DNA from: Anaerolineae bacterium
GTDB taxonomy: Bacteria; Chloroflexota; Anaerolineae; 4572-78; J111
Assembly (NCBI GenBank): GCA_023382535.1
Contig: JAHDWA010000060.1
Span: 1 to 58,136, forward strand
DNA: 58,136 nt
Direction of reading: 5' to 3'
Shown here: one piece after another, positions 33,953 through 41,639 of the stretch
Layout of the letters: the number at the start of each line of letters is the position of its first letter
Numbering within the stretch: the first letter of the stretch is position 1
The notes under the pieces: model-generated
Database searches by the model: none
The model's input: the letters and a program-made list of their open reading frames with translations, nothing else
What the model was told of the DNA's origin: nothing
Position numbers and translations under genes: made by a program

Positions 33953-34014
33953 GCCTTTGGCTCTGAATGGTTGTGAAGTGCAGCTAATTGAGGGAGCCTT
34001 TGGCTCTGAATGGT
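33953..34014. repeat. two 19-bp direct repeats upstream of the MocR gene
   Basis: GCCTTTGGCTCTGAATGGT occurs at 33953-33971 and 33996-34014, 43 bases apart (about four helical turns). They lie about 110-150 bases before the MocR promoter. Confidence 0.7.
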
Positions 34015-34122
34015 CCCAAAGGGATACCCTGGCGGTATGAATGAAGATGATCCCTTCGGCAGCCCCCCTGTGCCTCTGGTTTCAGGTCCTAGAAATGTTA
34101 CAAGAAAGATGGTATGTTGTAA

Positions 34123-34157
34123 ATATCCATTATCTGGTATAATGACATATCCATTAT
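34123..34157 (+). promoter_or_regulatory. promoter with direct-repeat operator for the MocR regulator
   Basis: ATATCCATTAT occurs at 34123-34133 and 34147-34157, bracketing a consensus -10 box TATAAT (34138-34143). MocR-type regulators are known to bind direct repeats near their own promoters, so this is a likely autoregulatory site. The start codon follows at 34184. Confidence 0.6.
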
Positions 34158-34183
34158 TTTGTTTTTGCAAGAAAGCGAGAGAT

Positions 34184-35713
34184 ATGCCCAAACAAACCCC
34201 TGACCTGCCCTTGCCGGGCATCCGGTTGGAGGCGACGGCCCCCTTACCCTTACATCGCCAGCTTTACGAGCAACTGAGCCGGGCCATCCGCGCCGGTCAT
34301 CTCCAGCCAGGCACGCGCCTCCCTTCCACCCGGGCCTTAGCCCACGAATTGGGGGTGTCGCGGACCACCACGATTGAGGCCTATCGCGATCTGCGGGCCG
34401 AAGGCTATCTGGAGTCGCACGTCGGGGCCGGAACGGTCGTGGTCCAGAAGCTGCCGGAGTTGTTTCTCCAGGCAAAAACAGGCGTCAACGCGACTGAGAC
34501 ACCCGGCAGCGAAGAAACGCAGAACCTCCCCGAACCACCCCTTCGCCTCTCCCGGCGAGGGATGCACCTGGCTTGCCTGACAGCGCCCTCCTGGTTCTTT
34601 ACCTCAACCGCCCTGCGTCCGTTTCGGATCGGCGTCCCGGCGCTCGATGCCATCCCCCAGCGGGCGTGGGGACGCGCCGTCACCCGCGCCGTGCGCGAGG
34701 TGCAGGGATCGCAGCTTGACTATCAGCCCGCCGCCGGCTATCGTCCCTTACGTGAAGAGATCGCGGCCTACCTGGCCGTGGCGCGGGGGGTGCGTTGCAC
34801 GGCGGATCAGGTCATCATCGTGGCCGGCATCCAGGCCGGGTTATCCTTGATCGCCAACCTGTTGCTTGAGGCTAAAGATGCGGTTTGGGTGGAAGACCCC
34901 GGCTACTTTCTGGCGCAGGTGGTGTTTCAGGCGGCGGACGCCACCCTGATCCCGGTCCCGGTTGATAACGAGGGGTTAAATGTGGCGGCAGGCTGGGCGC
35001 GCTGCCCCGAGGCTCGGCTGGCTTACGTCACCCCCTCCCACCAGTTTCCCCTGGGTATGACCATGAGCCATACCCGCCGCCGCCAGTTGTTACAGTGGGC
35101 GCAGCAGAGCGGGGCCTGGATTATCGAGGATGACTATGACAGTGAATATCGCTACACCGGCCGTCCCAGCCCGGCCCTGCAAGGGTTGGATGAAGCCGGG
35201 CGGGTGATCTATCTGGGCACTTTTAGCAAGGTGTTCTTCCCGGCGCTTCGGCTGGGCTACATCGTGGCGCCCCCCGCTTTAGTGGAGCCCCTGAGCATGG
35301 GCCAGCGGGTGATGAGCTTTCATCCCCCGGCGCTGGAACAGGTGGCGATGGCCTCATTTATGGCGGAGGGAGAATTTACCCGGCACATCCGGCGGATGCG
35401 TGGACTGTATACGGAGCGGCGCGACTGCCTGCTAGCCTGCGCGGCGAGCCATCTGGGGGACAAACTGCGCTTCCAGCGCACGCCTTCGGGGCTGCATTTG
35501 GTCGGCTGGCTGCCCGACGGAGTGGATGAGCAGGAGCTGGCCCGGCTGGCCGATCAACAGGGGGTCACGGTCTATCCCCTCTCCGCCTTTCAGCTCGACT
35601 CGCCGCGTCCCCCCGGCCTGGTGCTGGGCTTTGCCTCGTTTAGCGAAACGGAGATTGAAGAGGGCGTGAAGAAGCTGGCCGGCGCCTGGCGTGGGCGATT
35701 AGACCAGATTTAA
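34184..35713 (+). CDS. MocR-family regulator (GntR HTH + PLP aminotransferase domain)
   Basis: 509 residues from ATG 34184 (MPKQTPDLPLPG). The N-terminal winged helix is LYEQLSRAIRAGHLQPGTRL, then PSTRALAHELGVSRTTTIEA. The aminotransferase fold I domain has DYDSEYRYTGRP and the PLP-binding Lys349 in GTFSKVFFPALRLGYIV. Members such as PdxR and GabR use PLP as effector to control vitamin B6 or amine metabolism. No pdxST or gab genes are nearby, so the target is unknown. Confidence 0.92.
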   Translation: MPKQTPDLPLPGIRLEATAPLPLHRQLYEQLSRAIRAGHLQPGTRLPSTRALAHELGVSRTTTIEAYRDLRAEGYLESHVGAGTVVVQKLPELFLQAKTGVNATETPGSEETQNLPEPPLRLSRRGMHLACLTAPSWFFTSTALRPFRIGVPALDAIPQRAWGRAVTRAVREVQGSQLDYQPAAGYRPLREEIAAYLAVARGVRCTADQVIIVAGIQAGLSLIANLLLEAKDAVWVEDPGYFLAQVVFQAADATLIPVPVDNEGLNVAAGWARCPEARLAYVTPSHQFPLGMTMSHTRRRQLLQWAQQSGAWIIEDDYDSEYRYTGRPSPALQGLDEAGRVIYLGTFSKVFFPALRLGYIVAPPALVEPLSMGQRVMSFHPPALEQVAMASFMAEGEFTRHIRRMRGLYTERRDCLLACAASHLGDKLRFQRTPSGLHLVGWLPDGVDEQELARLADQQGVTVYPLSAFQLDSPRPPGLVLGFASFSETEIEEGVKKLAGAWRGRLDQI

Positions 35714-35978
35714 GGCCCGCGCCCGTTCCATTGCATGGACGCGGTTATGGGCGTCGAGTTTGCCGTAGATGTGCTTGAGGTGCGTATGGAGCGTGTCAAT
35801 GCTGATGGCCAACTCCTGCGCCACTTCTTCGGTGGCGAGACCGACCGCCACAAGTTTGAGCATATCACGCTCGCGCTCACTGAGCGACTCGCCTTCATCC
35901 AGAAAGAGCCGCTGATAGCCTTTCGGTTGGGCCAGACGGAGCACCTGCAATAGGGCCTGGTGAACTTGGGGGAGATCG
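35699..35978 (-). pseudogene. C-terminal fragment of a MalT-type LuxR regulator
   Basis: The minus-strand frame reads HQALLQVLRLAQPKGYQRLF, LDEGESLSERERDMLKLVAV, then ATEEVAQELAISIDTLHTHL and KHIYGKLDAHNRVHAMERAR: the end of the TPR region plus the whole LuxR HTH. The about 800-residue ATPase/TPR part is missing. The fragment resembles the end of the intact regulator at 49799-52528. It stops being coding where a nucleotidyltransferase fragment begins on the other strand. Confidence 0.75.
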
Positions 35979-36035
35979 TTGAATGAGTGCGTGACGCAAT
36001 TTCTTAACCAGCTCAGACGGGAAGATGTTTTCTAA
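35979..36035 (+). pseudogene. 3' end of a second nucleotidyltransferase gene
   Basis: 57 bases encoding LNECVTQFLNQLRREDVF-stop, closely matching the C-terminus of the frameshifted gene at 2429-3300 (DERVTQFVNQLKREDRFNR). The DNA similarity is high. The rest of the gene has been lost, replaced by the LuxR fragment. Confidence 0.7.
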
Positions 36036-36241
36036 ACGGCGGCTGAGAAATCCATCCCATAGATTGCCAGTCCTGCCCTGGCAAACATCTGGGACGCTCC
36101 GCCAATACTTTGAAATCGGTCAGTTTCATCATCCCTTCTCACTATAATCAGCAGTGGTCAACTTTGTGATTCCAGTTTAGTTGACAGACATCCCAGATCG
36201 TTACGACAGGCGTTACCATTCCAGGAAAAATTGCCACCAGT

Positions 36242-37207
36242 CTACCTTTCGGAGGATGGATAATGGGTGAGAATTTCCCGTGCCGTACTCAAGATAGCTT
36301 CTTGGAGTTCGGGTGGTTCGATGACGATGGCTTGCCCTCCCAGGCCAAAAACCAGCATCTTGGCTAAATCCGCCGATTCGAGGTCGAACTTGACCATAAT
36401 CCAGCCATCGGCCGCGGGCGGTTCAAGCGGCTGATATCGTCCCGGCACAAGCCACTTGAGAAAATTCAACCGCTCGGGATGAAGGCGCAAGGTAAAGCGA
36501 TATTCGGCCAGGGTTTCTACGAAATGCTGCTGATGCTCGTGCCAATACGTGGGCAGATCAAAATCCTCGCGCCGGCGAAAAGATTGGTCGAGCCGGGTGA
36601 TCTGCCGAAAGCGGGAAACTCGGTAGGTGTGCAGTTCGCCCTCGTGCTGGGCAATCAGATACCAAACGCTTGACTTTGCCACCAAACTGTATGGCTCTAA
36701 GATACGCTCAACCACGTCGCCGTGACGGCGTTCGTAAACAGCCTGAATACAGCAATCTTCGTAAACGGCCTGTTGAAGCTCTTCCCAAAAGGCCAGGGGT
36801 TGGGCATCGTGCCACCACCAGGTCGGATCAATCAAAATGCGCTGGCGAATGTGATCAACCGAGGGTTGATGGGAGGCTGGCAGCACCGCTCGCAGCTTCA
36901 GCATCGTGCGCTCTGCCGCATCGCCCAAACCAACCTCCTGCAGGAGTTGGGTATTGTGGCCGATAAAAAGGGTGCGGATTTCTTTATCCTGCAACCCGGC
37001 CAGGGTGGTCCGGTAGTTTTCGTCCAGGGCAAAACCGCCCCCGTGGCCCCCTTCCGCATAAACCGGCACACCGGCTATACTGAGGGCCTCCATATCGCGC
37101 AGGACGGTGCGCCGGGAGACCTCCAGCTTGTCGGCCAGGCTTTGCGCGGTCATTTTTCCTTGGGTTTGCAGCAGCATCATAATGGCCAGCAGCCGATCAG
37201 CCCGCAT
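36242..37207 (-). CDS. WYL-domain transcriptional regulator (YafY type), second copy
   Basis: 321 residues from ATG 37207 (MRADRLLAIMMLLQTQGKMT), with a GAGG element upstream. HTH domain: AQSLADKLEVSRRTVLRDME; then GVPVYAEGGHGGGFALDENY; WYL domain LEPYSLVAKSSVWYLIAQHE and TYRVSRFRQITRL; WCX tail near VKFDLESADLAKML. It is divergent from the alpha/beta hydrolase gene at 37323 with a perfect 25-bp palindrome between them, so it most likely controls both itself and the hydrolase. Confidence 0.92.
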   Translation of the reverse strand: MRADRLLAIMMLLQTQGKMTAQSLADKLEVSRRTVLRDMEALSIAGVPVYAEGGHGGGFALDENYRTTLAGLQDKEIRTLFIGHNTQLLQEVGLGDAAERTMLKLRAVLPASHQPSVDHIRQRILIDPTWWWHDAQPLAFWEELQQAVYEDCCIQAVYERRHGDVVERILEPYSLVAKSSVWYLIAQHEGELHTYRVSRFRQITRLDQSFRRREDFDLPTYWHEHQQHFVETLAEYRFTLRLHPERLNFLKWLVPGRYQPLEPPAADGWIMVKFDLESADLAKMLVFGLGGQAIVIEPPELQEAILSTAREILTHYPSSER

Positions 37208-37238
37208 TTTCGTTGCCTCAATCAATAAACTGCTGTTT

Positions 37239-37263
37239 TTGAGTGACAATAGGTGTCACTCAA
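37239..37263. promoter_or_regulatory. perfect palindrome in the divergent WYL/hydrolase intergenic region
   Basis: TTGAGTGACA-atagg-TGTCACTCAA: 10-base arms, 5-base centre, 32-56 bases before the regulator start and 60 bases before the hydrolase start. Probable operator of the WYL regulator; the core GACA-N5-TGTC is shared with the site at 23235-23253. Confidence 0.75.
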
Positions 37264-37322
37264 GAGAGTGTATCATAGGGGTAGTTCCCAAGCAATTTTA
37301 TTTAGCCGAAGGAGACCAGGTA

Positions 37323-38138
37323 ATGACACACGTAACAAATGGGTATGTTGAGCTGGACGGCGGCAAACTTTATTATGAGGTTGCCGGTGAGGGAGAGCCG
37401 CTGGTGTTAGCTCATGCCGGTTTTGTTGACAGCCGGATGTGGGACGACCAATGGCAGGCCTTCAGCCGGCACTACCGCGTTATTCGCTTTGATCTGCGCG
37501 GATTTGGTAAATCTGACCCATCCGAAACACCGGTCACACGCCGCGATGATCTCTACCAGTTGCTGAAGCACCTCAACATTAAGCGGGCCGCTTTGCTGGG
37601 CTGTTCTCTAAGTGGTGAGATCAGCCTCGATTTAGCCCTGGAACGACCCGAGCTGGTAACAGCCTTGATCGTTGTCTCCGCAGTTCCAGGTGGTTTTGAA
37701 CTGCAAGGCGAACCACCCCGCTATCTGCTGGAGATGATGGCGGCGATGGAACAGGGGGATGTGGCACTGGCCTCCGAACTGCAAAACCGAATTTGGGTGG
37801 ATGGTCCTTTTCGCCAGCCGGAAGAGGTTGATCCACACGTTCGGCAGCGAGCTGCGGAGATGACCCGGATTGCCCTGGCTAACATGACCTGGCTTAAAAT
37901 GGATGCCACGCCCTTCAATCCCCTCCAGCCACCGGCCAGTCACCGGCTCAACCAATTTGGTGTTCCCACCCTCATCATCGCCGGAGGGCTGGATCATCCC
38001 GAAATCCTGCGGGCCGCTGACGTAATGGCCAGCGCCATCCCCGGAGCCAAGAAAGTGATCTTGCCCGATTGTGCCCACCTGCCGAATATGGAGCAGCCCG
38101 GACAATTCAATCAGGTTGTGCTGGATTTCTTGCTCTGA
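37323..38138 (+). CDS. alpha/beta-hydrolase fold protein
   Basis: 271 residues from ATG 37323 with GAAGGAGA upstream. Core features: LVLAHAGFVDSRMWDDQW (oxyanion region), RFDLRGFGKSDP, nucleophile Ser95 in LLGCSLSGEI, and His in LPDCAHLPNMEQP. It resembles 3-oxoadipate enol-lactonase-like or perhydrolase-like enzymes, but specificity is not determinable. It is transcribed divergently from the WYL regulator. Confidence 0.9.
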   Translation: MTHVTNGYVELDGGKLYYEVAGEGEPLVLAHAGFVDSRMWDDQWQAFSRHYRVIRFDLRGFGKSDPSETPVTRRDDLYQLLKHLNIKRAALLGCSLSGEISLDLALERPELVTALIVVSAVPGGFELQGEPPRYLLEMMAAMEQGDVALASELQNRIWVDGPFRQPEEVDPHVRQRAAEMTRIALANMTWLKMDATPFNPLQPPASHRLNQFGVPTLIIAGGLDHPEILRAADVMASAIPGAKKVILPDCAHLPNMEQPGQFNQVVLDFLL

Positions 38139-38180
38139 CGGATTAGGCTCTCGCCCAGCCGGATCGTGCAGAAACAATTC

Positions 38181-38310
38181 TCACACCTGTCGGGCAAAAC
38201 TTTCTACATAGCGCTGATCTAACTCAACCCGGCGTTCCGCCTCCCGCTCGCTGGGCCTGGCCCTGACCCCTGCCTGAATTGCTCGCAGTCGTCTCCTACA
38301 CGGCCACAGG
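38181..38310 (-). pseudogene. C-terminal remnant of an unidentified gene
   Basis: The minus-strand frame reads RRRLRAIQAGVRARPSEREA, then ERRVELDQRYVESFARQV and a stop at 38181-38183. The highly charged helical tail is protein-like but starts nowhere. Family not recognised. Immediately upstream on that strand lies the ArsR operon promoter, so the 5' part has been replaced. Confidence 0.4.
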
Positions 38311-38327
38311 CAGGGGAAACCTTAAAA

Positions 38328-38388
38328 ATGCAACAAAAGGGTTGCATAATTTTTAAACTCGTGATATAATGCAACCATTCAGTTGCAT
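38328..38388 (+). promoter_or_regulatory. promoter with twin ArsR-type operators
   Basis: Two identical-arm palindromes, ATGCAAC-N6-GTTGCAT, at 38328-38347 and 38369-38388, 41 bases centre to centre. The -35 box TTGCAT (38342-38347) is the right arm of the first and the -10 box TATAAT (38365-38370) overlaps the second, with a 17-base spacer. Binding would block RNA polymerase completely. Confidence 0.8.
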
Positions 38389-38426
38389 ATTGAATGAAAT
38401 CGGATTGAAACGATAAGGAGTTGTTC

Positions 38427-38873
38427 ATGGAAGAAAATCGGATTGAAAAGCACATTGACCTGAAGGCTTCCCCGGCCAGGGTTTGGAAGGCCCTCACCGA
38501 TCACAAAGAGTTCGGCCAATGGTTTGGTTGCAAACTCGAAGGGCCTTTTGTGGTGGGAGAAACCGTTCGCGGGAAGCTGACCTACCCCGGCTTCGAACAC
38601 CTGCAATGGGCGGTTGACGTGAAGCAGATGGAACCCGAGCGATTATTCTCGTTCACCTGGCACCCGTACGCGGTCGATCCCACGATTGACTACTCCCAAG
38701 AGACGCCCACCCTGGTCGAGTTCACGCTTGAGGCGGCCGGCAGCGGGACCCACCTGGTTGTCACCGAGTCGGGCTTTGAAAAAATCCCGGCTAATCGGCG
38801 GCTCGAGGCTTTCCGTATGAATCAAGAGGGCTGGGCCGAACAACTGGAGAACATCGCCCACTATGTTGAATAA
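38427..38873 (+). CDS. SRPBCC (AHSA1-like) domain protein, first copy
   Basis: 148 residues from ATG 38427. START/SRPBCC fold: RIEKHIDLKASPARVWKALT, EFGQWFGCKLEGPFVVGETV, then ERLFSFTWHPYAVDP and the C-terminal helix RRLEAFRMNQEGWAEQLENI. The fold forms a hydrophobic pocket. It overlaps the ArsR gene by 11 bases, a very common SRPBCC-ArsR pairing. Regulated by the twin operators upstream. Confidence 0.9.
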   Translation: MEENRIEKHIDLKASPARVWKALTDHKEFGQWFGCKLEGPFVVGETVRGKLTYPGFEHLQWAVDVKQMEPERLFSFTWHPYAVDPTIDYSQETPTLVEFTLEAAGSGTHLVVTESGFEKIPANRRLEAFRMNQEGWAEQLENIAHYVE

Positions 38874-39201
38874 CGTTTTGCCCCAAGGGTTCTTCCTCCA
38901 GGCGCACATCTTCGCTGCCTTGGGGGATGAAACCCGGCTGTGGCTGATTGCCAGACTTTGCCAGGGTTCACGACAATCCATCTCGCAGTTAACCGAAGGC
39001 ACCAAACTCACCCGGCAGGCCGTGACCAAGCACCTCCAGGTTCTGGAGCGGGTGGGGCTGGTCCGGAGTGTTCGCCAGGGGCGCGAGACGTTGTTCGAGT
39101 TCGATGCCACACCGATCGAAACGATGACGCAGTATCTGGAACTGGTGTCGGCCCAGTGGGAAAAGAAACTGACCGATTTGCAGAGCTTCCTTGAAGAATA
39201 A
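38863..39201 (+). CDS. ArsR-family winged-helix repressor
   Basis: 112 residues. HTH region IFAALGDETRLWLIARLCQG, SISQLTEGTKLTRQAVTKHL, wing VGLVRSVRQGRETLFEF. Metal-binding cysteines of classical ArsR/SmtB are absent, so it probably responds to an organic ligand or to none, as for SRPBCC-linked ArsR proteins. Likely represses its own operon via the two ATGCAAC-N6-GTTGCAT sites. Confidence 0.92.
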   Translation: MLNNVLPQGFFLQAHIFAALGDETRLWLIARLCQGSRQSISQLTEGTKLTRQAVTKHLQVLERVGLVRSVRQGRETLFEFDATPIETMTQYLELVSAQWEKKLTDLQSFLEE

Positions 39202-39287
39202 AAGAGAATCGTGACCCGCAACGTGGCGAGGGAACTGTCAAAAAAGAGAGACGCTTTTTAATGATGGCTTTATTACTGGAGGCAACC

Positions 39288-39746
39288 ATGATTGACATTA
39301 TTCATCGGATTGGCATTAAGTCCCCGGCAACTCAAGTCTATCACGCTTTAACATCCCTGGAAGGTCTGGGACACTGGTGGACCGACGAAGTTCAAGGGGA
39401 GGAGCAGGTCGGCGGCAAGATCGAATTCACCTTTCGAGCGGAGACCGGTCAACTCAAAGGCAAAATGGTCATGGAAGTGCAAGCGCTCGACGCTCAAAAA
39501 GAGGTTCGCTGGCGCTGCCTCGAGGGTCCCGCCGAATGGATTGGCACTGACATCACCTTCCACCTCTCACCCCAGGACAACCAGACAATTCTCCTCTTTG
39601 GCCACAGAAATTGGCGCGAAGCCGTTGAGTTTACCGCTCACTGTAGTATGAAGTGGGCCACCTTCCTTTTGAGCCTGCGGGAGTATATCGAAACAGGCCA
39701 AGGGAAACCCTCCCCGTATGATCTGAAAATTGATAACTGGAATTAA
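39288..39746 (+). CDS. SRPBCC domain protein, second copy
   Basis: 152 residues from ATG 39288 (MIDIIHRIGIKSPATQVYHA), with GGAGG upstream. Typical blocks: LTSLEGLGHWWTDEVQGEEQ, GGKIEFTFRAE, EVRWRCLEGPAEWIGTDITF, SMKWATFLLSLREYIETG. Third gene of the ArsR operon, 86 bases after the repressor. Paralogous in fold, not closely similar, to the first SRPBCC gene. Confidence 0.9.
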   Translation: MIDIIHRIGIKSPATQVYHALTSLEGLGHWWTDEVQGEEQVGGKIEFTFRAETGQLKGKMVMEVQALDAQKEVRWRCLEGPAEWIGTDITFHLSPQDNQTILLFGHRNWREAVEFTAHCSMKWATFLLSLREYIETGQGKPSPYDLKIDNWN

Positions 39747-39855
39747 CCCCTTTCCCGGTATCGGTCGAGCCTTATCCCGATCAGGAGGATGGGCTTCAAC
39801 GTCACCAATTTCTGTTTGATCGATAGGTCTGGGGTGACAAAACGTTAGGCTTCAT

Positions 39856-39888
39856 CCAGGCGCTTTTGGCTTTGCTGAAAGCGCCTGG
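39856..39888. terminator. 11-bp perfect hairpin, possible terminator
   Basis: CCAGGCGCTTT and AAAGCGCCTGG form a perfect stem with an 11-base loop between the plus-strand SRPBCC gene and the minus-strand immunity-like gene. Neither side has a good T-tract, so it may be a bidirectional terminator or a structured remnant. GTTAGGC at 39844-39850, just before it, fits the integron R' core. Confidence 0.4.
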
Positions 39889-39957
39889 CCCTTGCCAGGA
39901 GGGGGGATTCGTCAGCGCCGACAACGTCGGGCGTGCCAGCTTGATGCGCCCGGCGCC

Positions 39958-40512
39958 TTAGATGTCTTGCGGCAAGTTGCGAGCGCGGATACCCGCATCC
40001 AACTCGTAGAGGATCGTGTCCAACCGGCTCTTGCCCGCTTGACGAGCGGGCATCTGCAGCAAGACCTCGCGTACTTCAACGGGGGCGTGCTCGATCGCCC
40101 AGCGGACTTCACCGTCACCGATACTCGGGTCGCCCCCGTGGTCTAGCTCAAGAGCCAGGGCGGCATAGGCCGCAGGACCGACAATGTGCTTGGTCTGATG
40201 AACATCTGCCAGGGGATGCGTGTAGGCGCTCGCCGCAGCGAAGCCGGCGGCACGAGCGGCAGCAGCGGCAGCAGGATCGGCGACCTCACGGGCAGCGGCA
40301 TTCGCCATGCAGGCCAGGGAACGCAACCGAGCGGTGCGCTTTCCCCCACCGGCAAACCCCCGGATGCCTTCAATCGCCGCACGGGGCCGCGTATCTGAAT
40401 CAGCGTACCTCTCAAACACCGAAAGCGCCCGCTCGGCGCAATCCGCAGCCCAGCCTCCAATAGCCCTGAGTGACTCCAGGCTCAGCGTGAAGTATTTGGA
40501 CTCACGATCCAT
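39958..40512 (-). CDS. putative immunity protein (Imm-5-like)
   Basis: 184 residues from ATG 40512, with AGGAG 8 bases upstream (an ATG two codons earlier is possible). All-helical: FTLSLESLRAIGGWAADCAE, ADSDTRPRAAIEGIRGFAGG, ACMANAAAREVADPAAAAAA, DVHQTKHIVGPAAYAALALE, VREVLLQMPARQAGKSRLDT. This pattern matches the 'putative immunity protein' family, often a single gene without its toxin. No toxin is seen here. It directly follows a complete attC site, as expected for a cassette gene. Confidence 0.8.
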   Translation of the reverse strand: MDRESKYFTLSLESLRAIGGWAADCAERALSVFERYADSDTRPRAAIEGIRGFAGGGKRTARLRSLACMANAAAREVADPAAAAAARAAGFAAASAYTHPLADVHQTKHIVGPAAYAALALELDHGGDPSIGDGEVRWAIEHAPVEVREVLLQMPARQAGKSRLDTILYELDAGIRARNLPQDI

Positions 40513-40569
40513 CTTCATCTTCTCCTGAGGATAAAGGTATGGCGAGGCCACCAACGGTCCTGCGAGGAC

Positions 40570-40625
40570 GTCTAACGTTGGAGTTAAGCCGCGCCGAAGG
40601 CGTTGGCCTGGCAGAATTGTTAGAT
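40570..40625 (-). other. complete integron attC recombination site
   Basis: On the minus strand: R'' core ATCTAAC (40619-40625), then AATTCTGCCAGGCCAACGCC, loop TTC, then GGCGCGGCTTAACTCCAAC, and R' core GTTAGAC (40570-40576); total 56 bases. Stems CGCC/GGCG and GCC/GGC are offset by an unpaired AA/G, matching the extrahelical bases of attC. The methyltransferase stop codon lies inside the R'' core, a hallmark of cassette genes. The sequence resembles the aadA-type attC. Confidence 0.85.
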
Positions 40626-41330
40626 GGCATTGTCTGAGGCACGCTTGGAGAACCAGGCATGAATCAGCCCGGCCTGGAAGAATTGCACGGGCGCCTCAAA
40701 ACCGCCGGATTCAATGATGGCGGCGATGCGTTTGGGGGGCAGTATCGCCACGTCTTTGGCGTAAGCTGCGCGCATCCGCTCCAGCCCTTCAGGGGGAATA
40801 CCCGCTGCCGCCATCATGTTCAGCCAGGCATGGAGAAGCGCTTCGTAATCATTCGAGCCGACTTCTGACGCCAAATCGGAACTCGCCAGGACTCCGCCGG
40901 GTCGAAGCCTTACTGCGATGGTGCGAAAGAACTCGGAGCGAGCCTCTTGTTCCAGAATGAACTGGGACACCAGAAAGCATGTGGCCGCATCATGCCTATC
41001 TTCGATGGGCAGCGAGTCGAGGTAGCCTTCATGAAAATAACAACGCGCAGTAAATCCCTCTGTTTTGGCTCGATGACGGCACACATCGAGCATCGCTCCT
41101 GAAGGCTCTACGGCCGTGAAGCTCCAATGAGGGAACTTCCGGGCCAGGTAGGCAATCTCCACCCCTGTTCCTGCCCCCACGCAGAGAATTCGCGCGTCTG
41201 CTGGCAACTCGGTGAATATGGATTCGAGGAGAAAGTGTAACCCGTCACGGATTGGCGCTGTCTTGGCCCACTGCTTGTCGTAGCCAGAGGCTTGTTGATC
41301 AAAAATTGTCTTGAGTTCTTCGTTGCGCAT
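40620..41330 (-). CDS. class I SAM-dependent methyltransferase, integron-cassette gene
   Basis: 236 residues from ATG 41330 (MRNEELKTIFDQQASGYDKQ). SAM motif I ILCVGAGTGVEIAYLA, motif II FTAVEPSGAMLDVCRHRA, motif III region LRPGGVLASSDLA. The stop is within an attC core and a right-half attC lies 18 bases upstream of the start, so the gene sits exactly between two recombination sites. Substrate unknown; the UbiE-like fold suggests a small molecule. Confidence 0.92.
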   Translation of the reverse strand: MRNEELKTIFDQQASGYDKQWAKTAPIRDGLHFLLESIFTELPADARILCVGAGTGVEIAYLARKFPHWSFTAVEPSGAMLDVCRHRAKTEGFTARCYFHEGYLDSLPIEDRHDAATCFLVSQFILEQEARSEFFRTIAVRLRPGGVLASSDLASEVGSNDYEALLHAWLNMMAAAGIPPEGLERMRAAYAKDVAILPPKRIAAIIESGGFEAPVQFFQAGLIHAWFSKRASDNAI

Positions 41331-41348
41331 TGATTCCCTCTTGTTACC

Positions 41349-41377
41349 ACCCAACGCCTCGCATTTCAGCGGTGGCC
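41349..41377 (-). other. right-half attC remnant upstream of the methyltransferase cassette
   Basis: Minus strand: GCCACCGCTGAAATGCGAGGC followed by the R' core GTTGGGT (41349-41355). It resembles the L'-R' arm of many attC sites (CCGCTGAATnC...GTTGGGC). The left half is not recognisable. Confidence 0.6.
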
Positions 41378-41639
41378 ACAAAACCTAAACAGTAAGATGG
41401 CCTCAAAGTTGAACAGTAACACAATTGAACCAAATTGTCAGATTTCGCCCCGCGCGACCCTGGTCGCCTTGGGTTTGAAAATCAGACAAATGGGTATCAG
41501 GAAAACGATTTTGAGACCTTTTTTGCTCAAGCGTTGGGGTCGTGCTCGAAAGCGCCGGACACGCCTGCTATGTGCGCACCATAGCTGAGTTTCACCAACA
41601 TCTGCTCGGGTTCGTCGAGGCGTGTCATGGGTCTATCCC

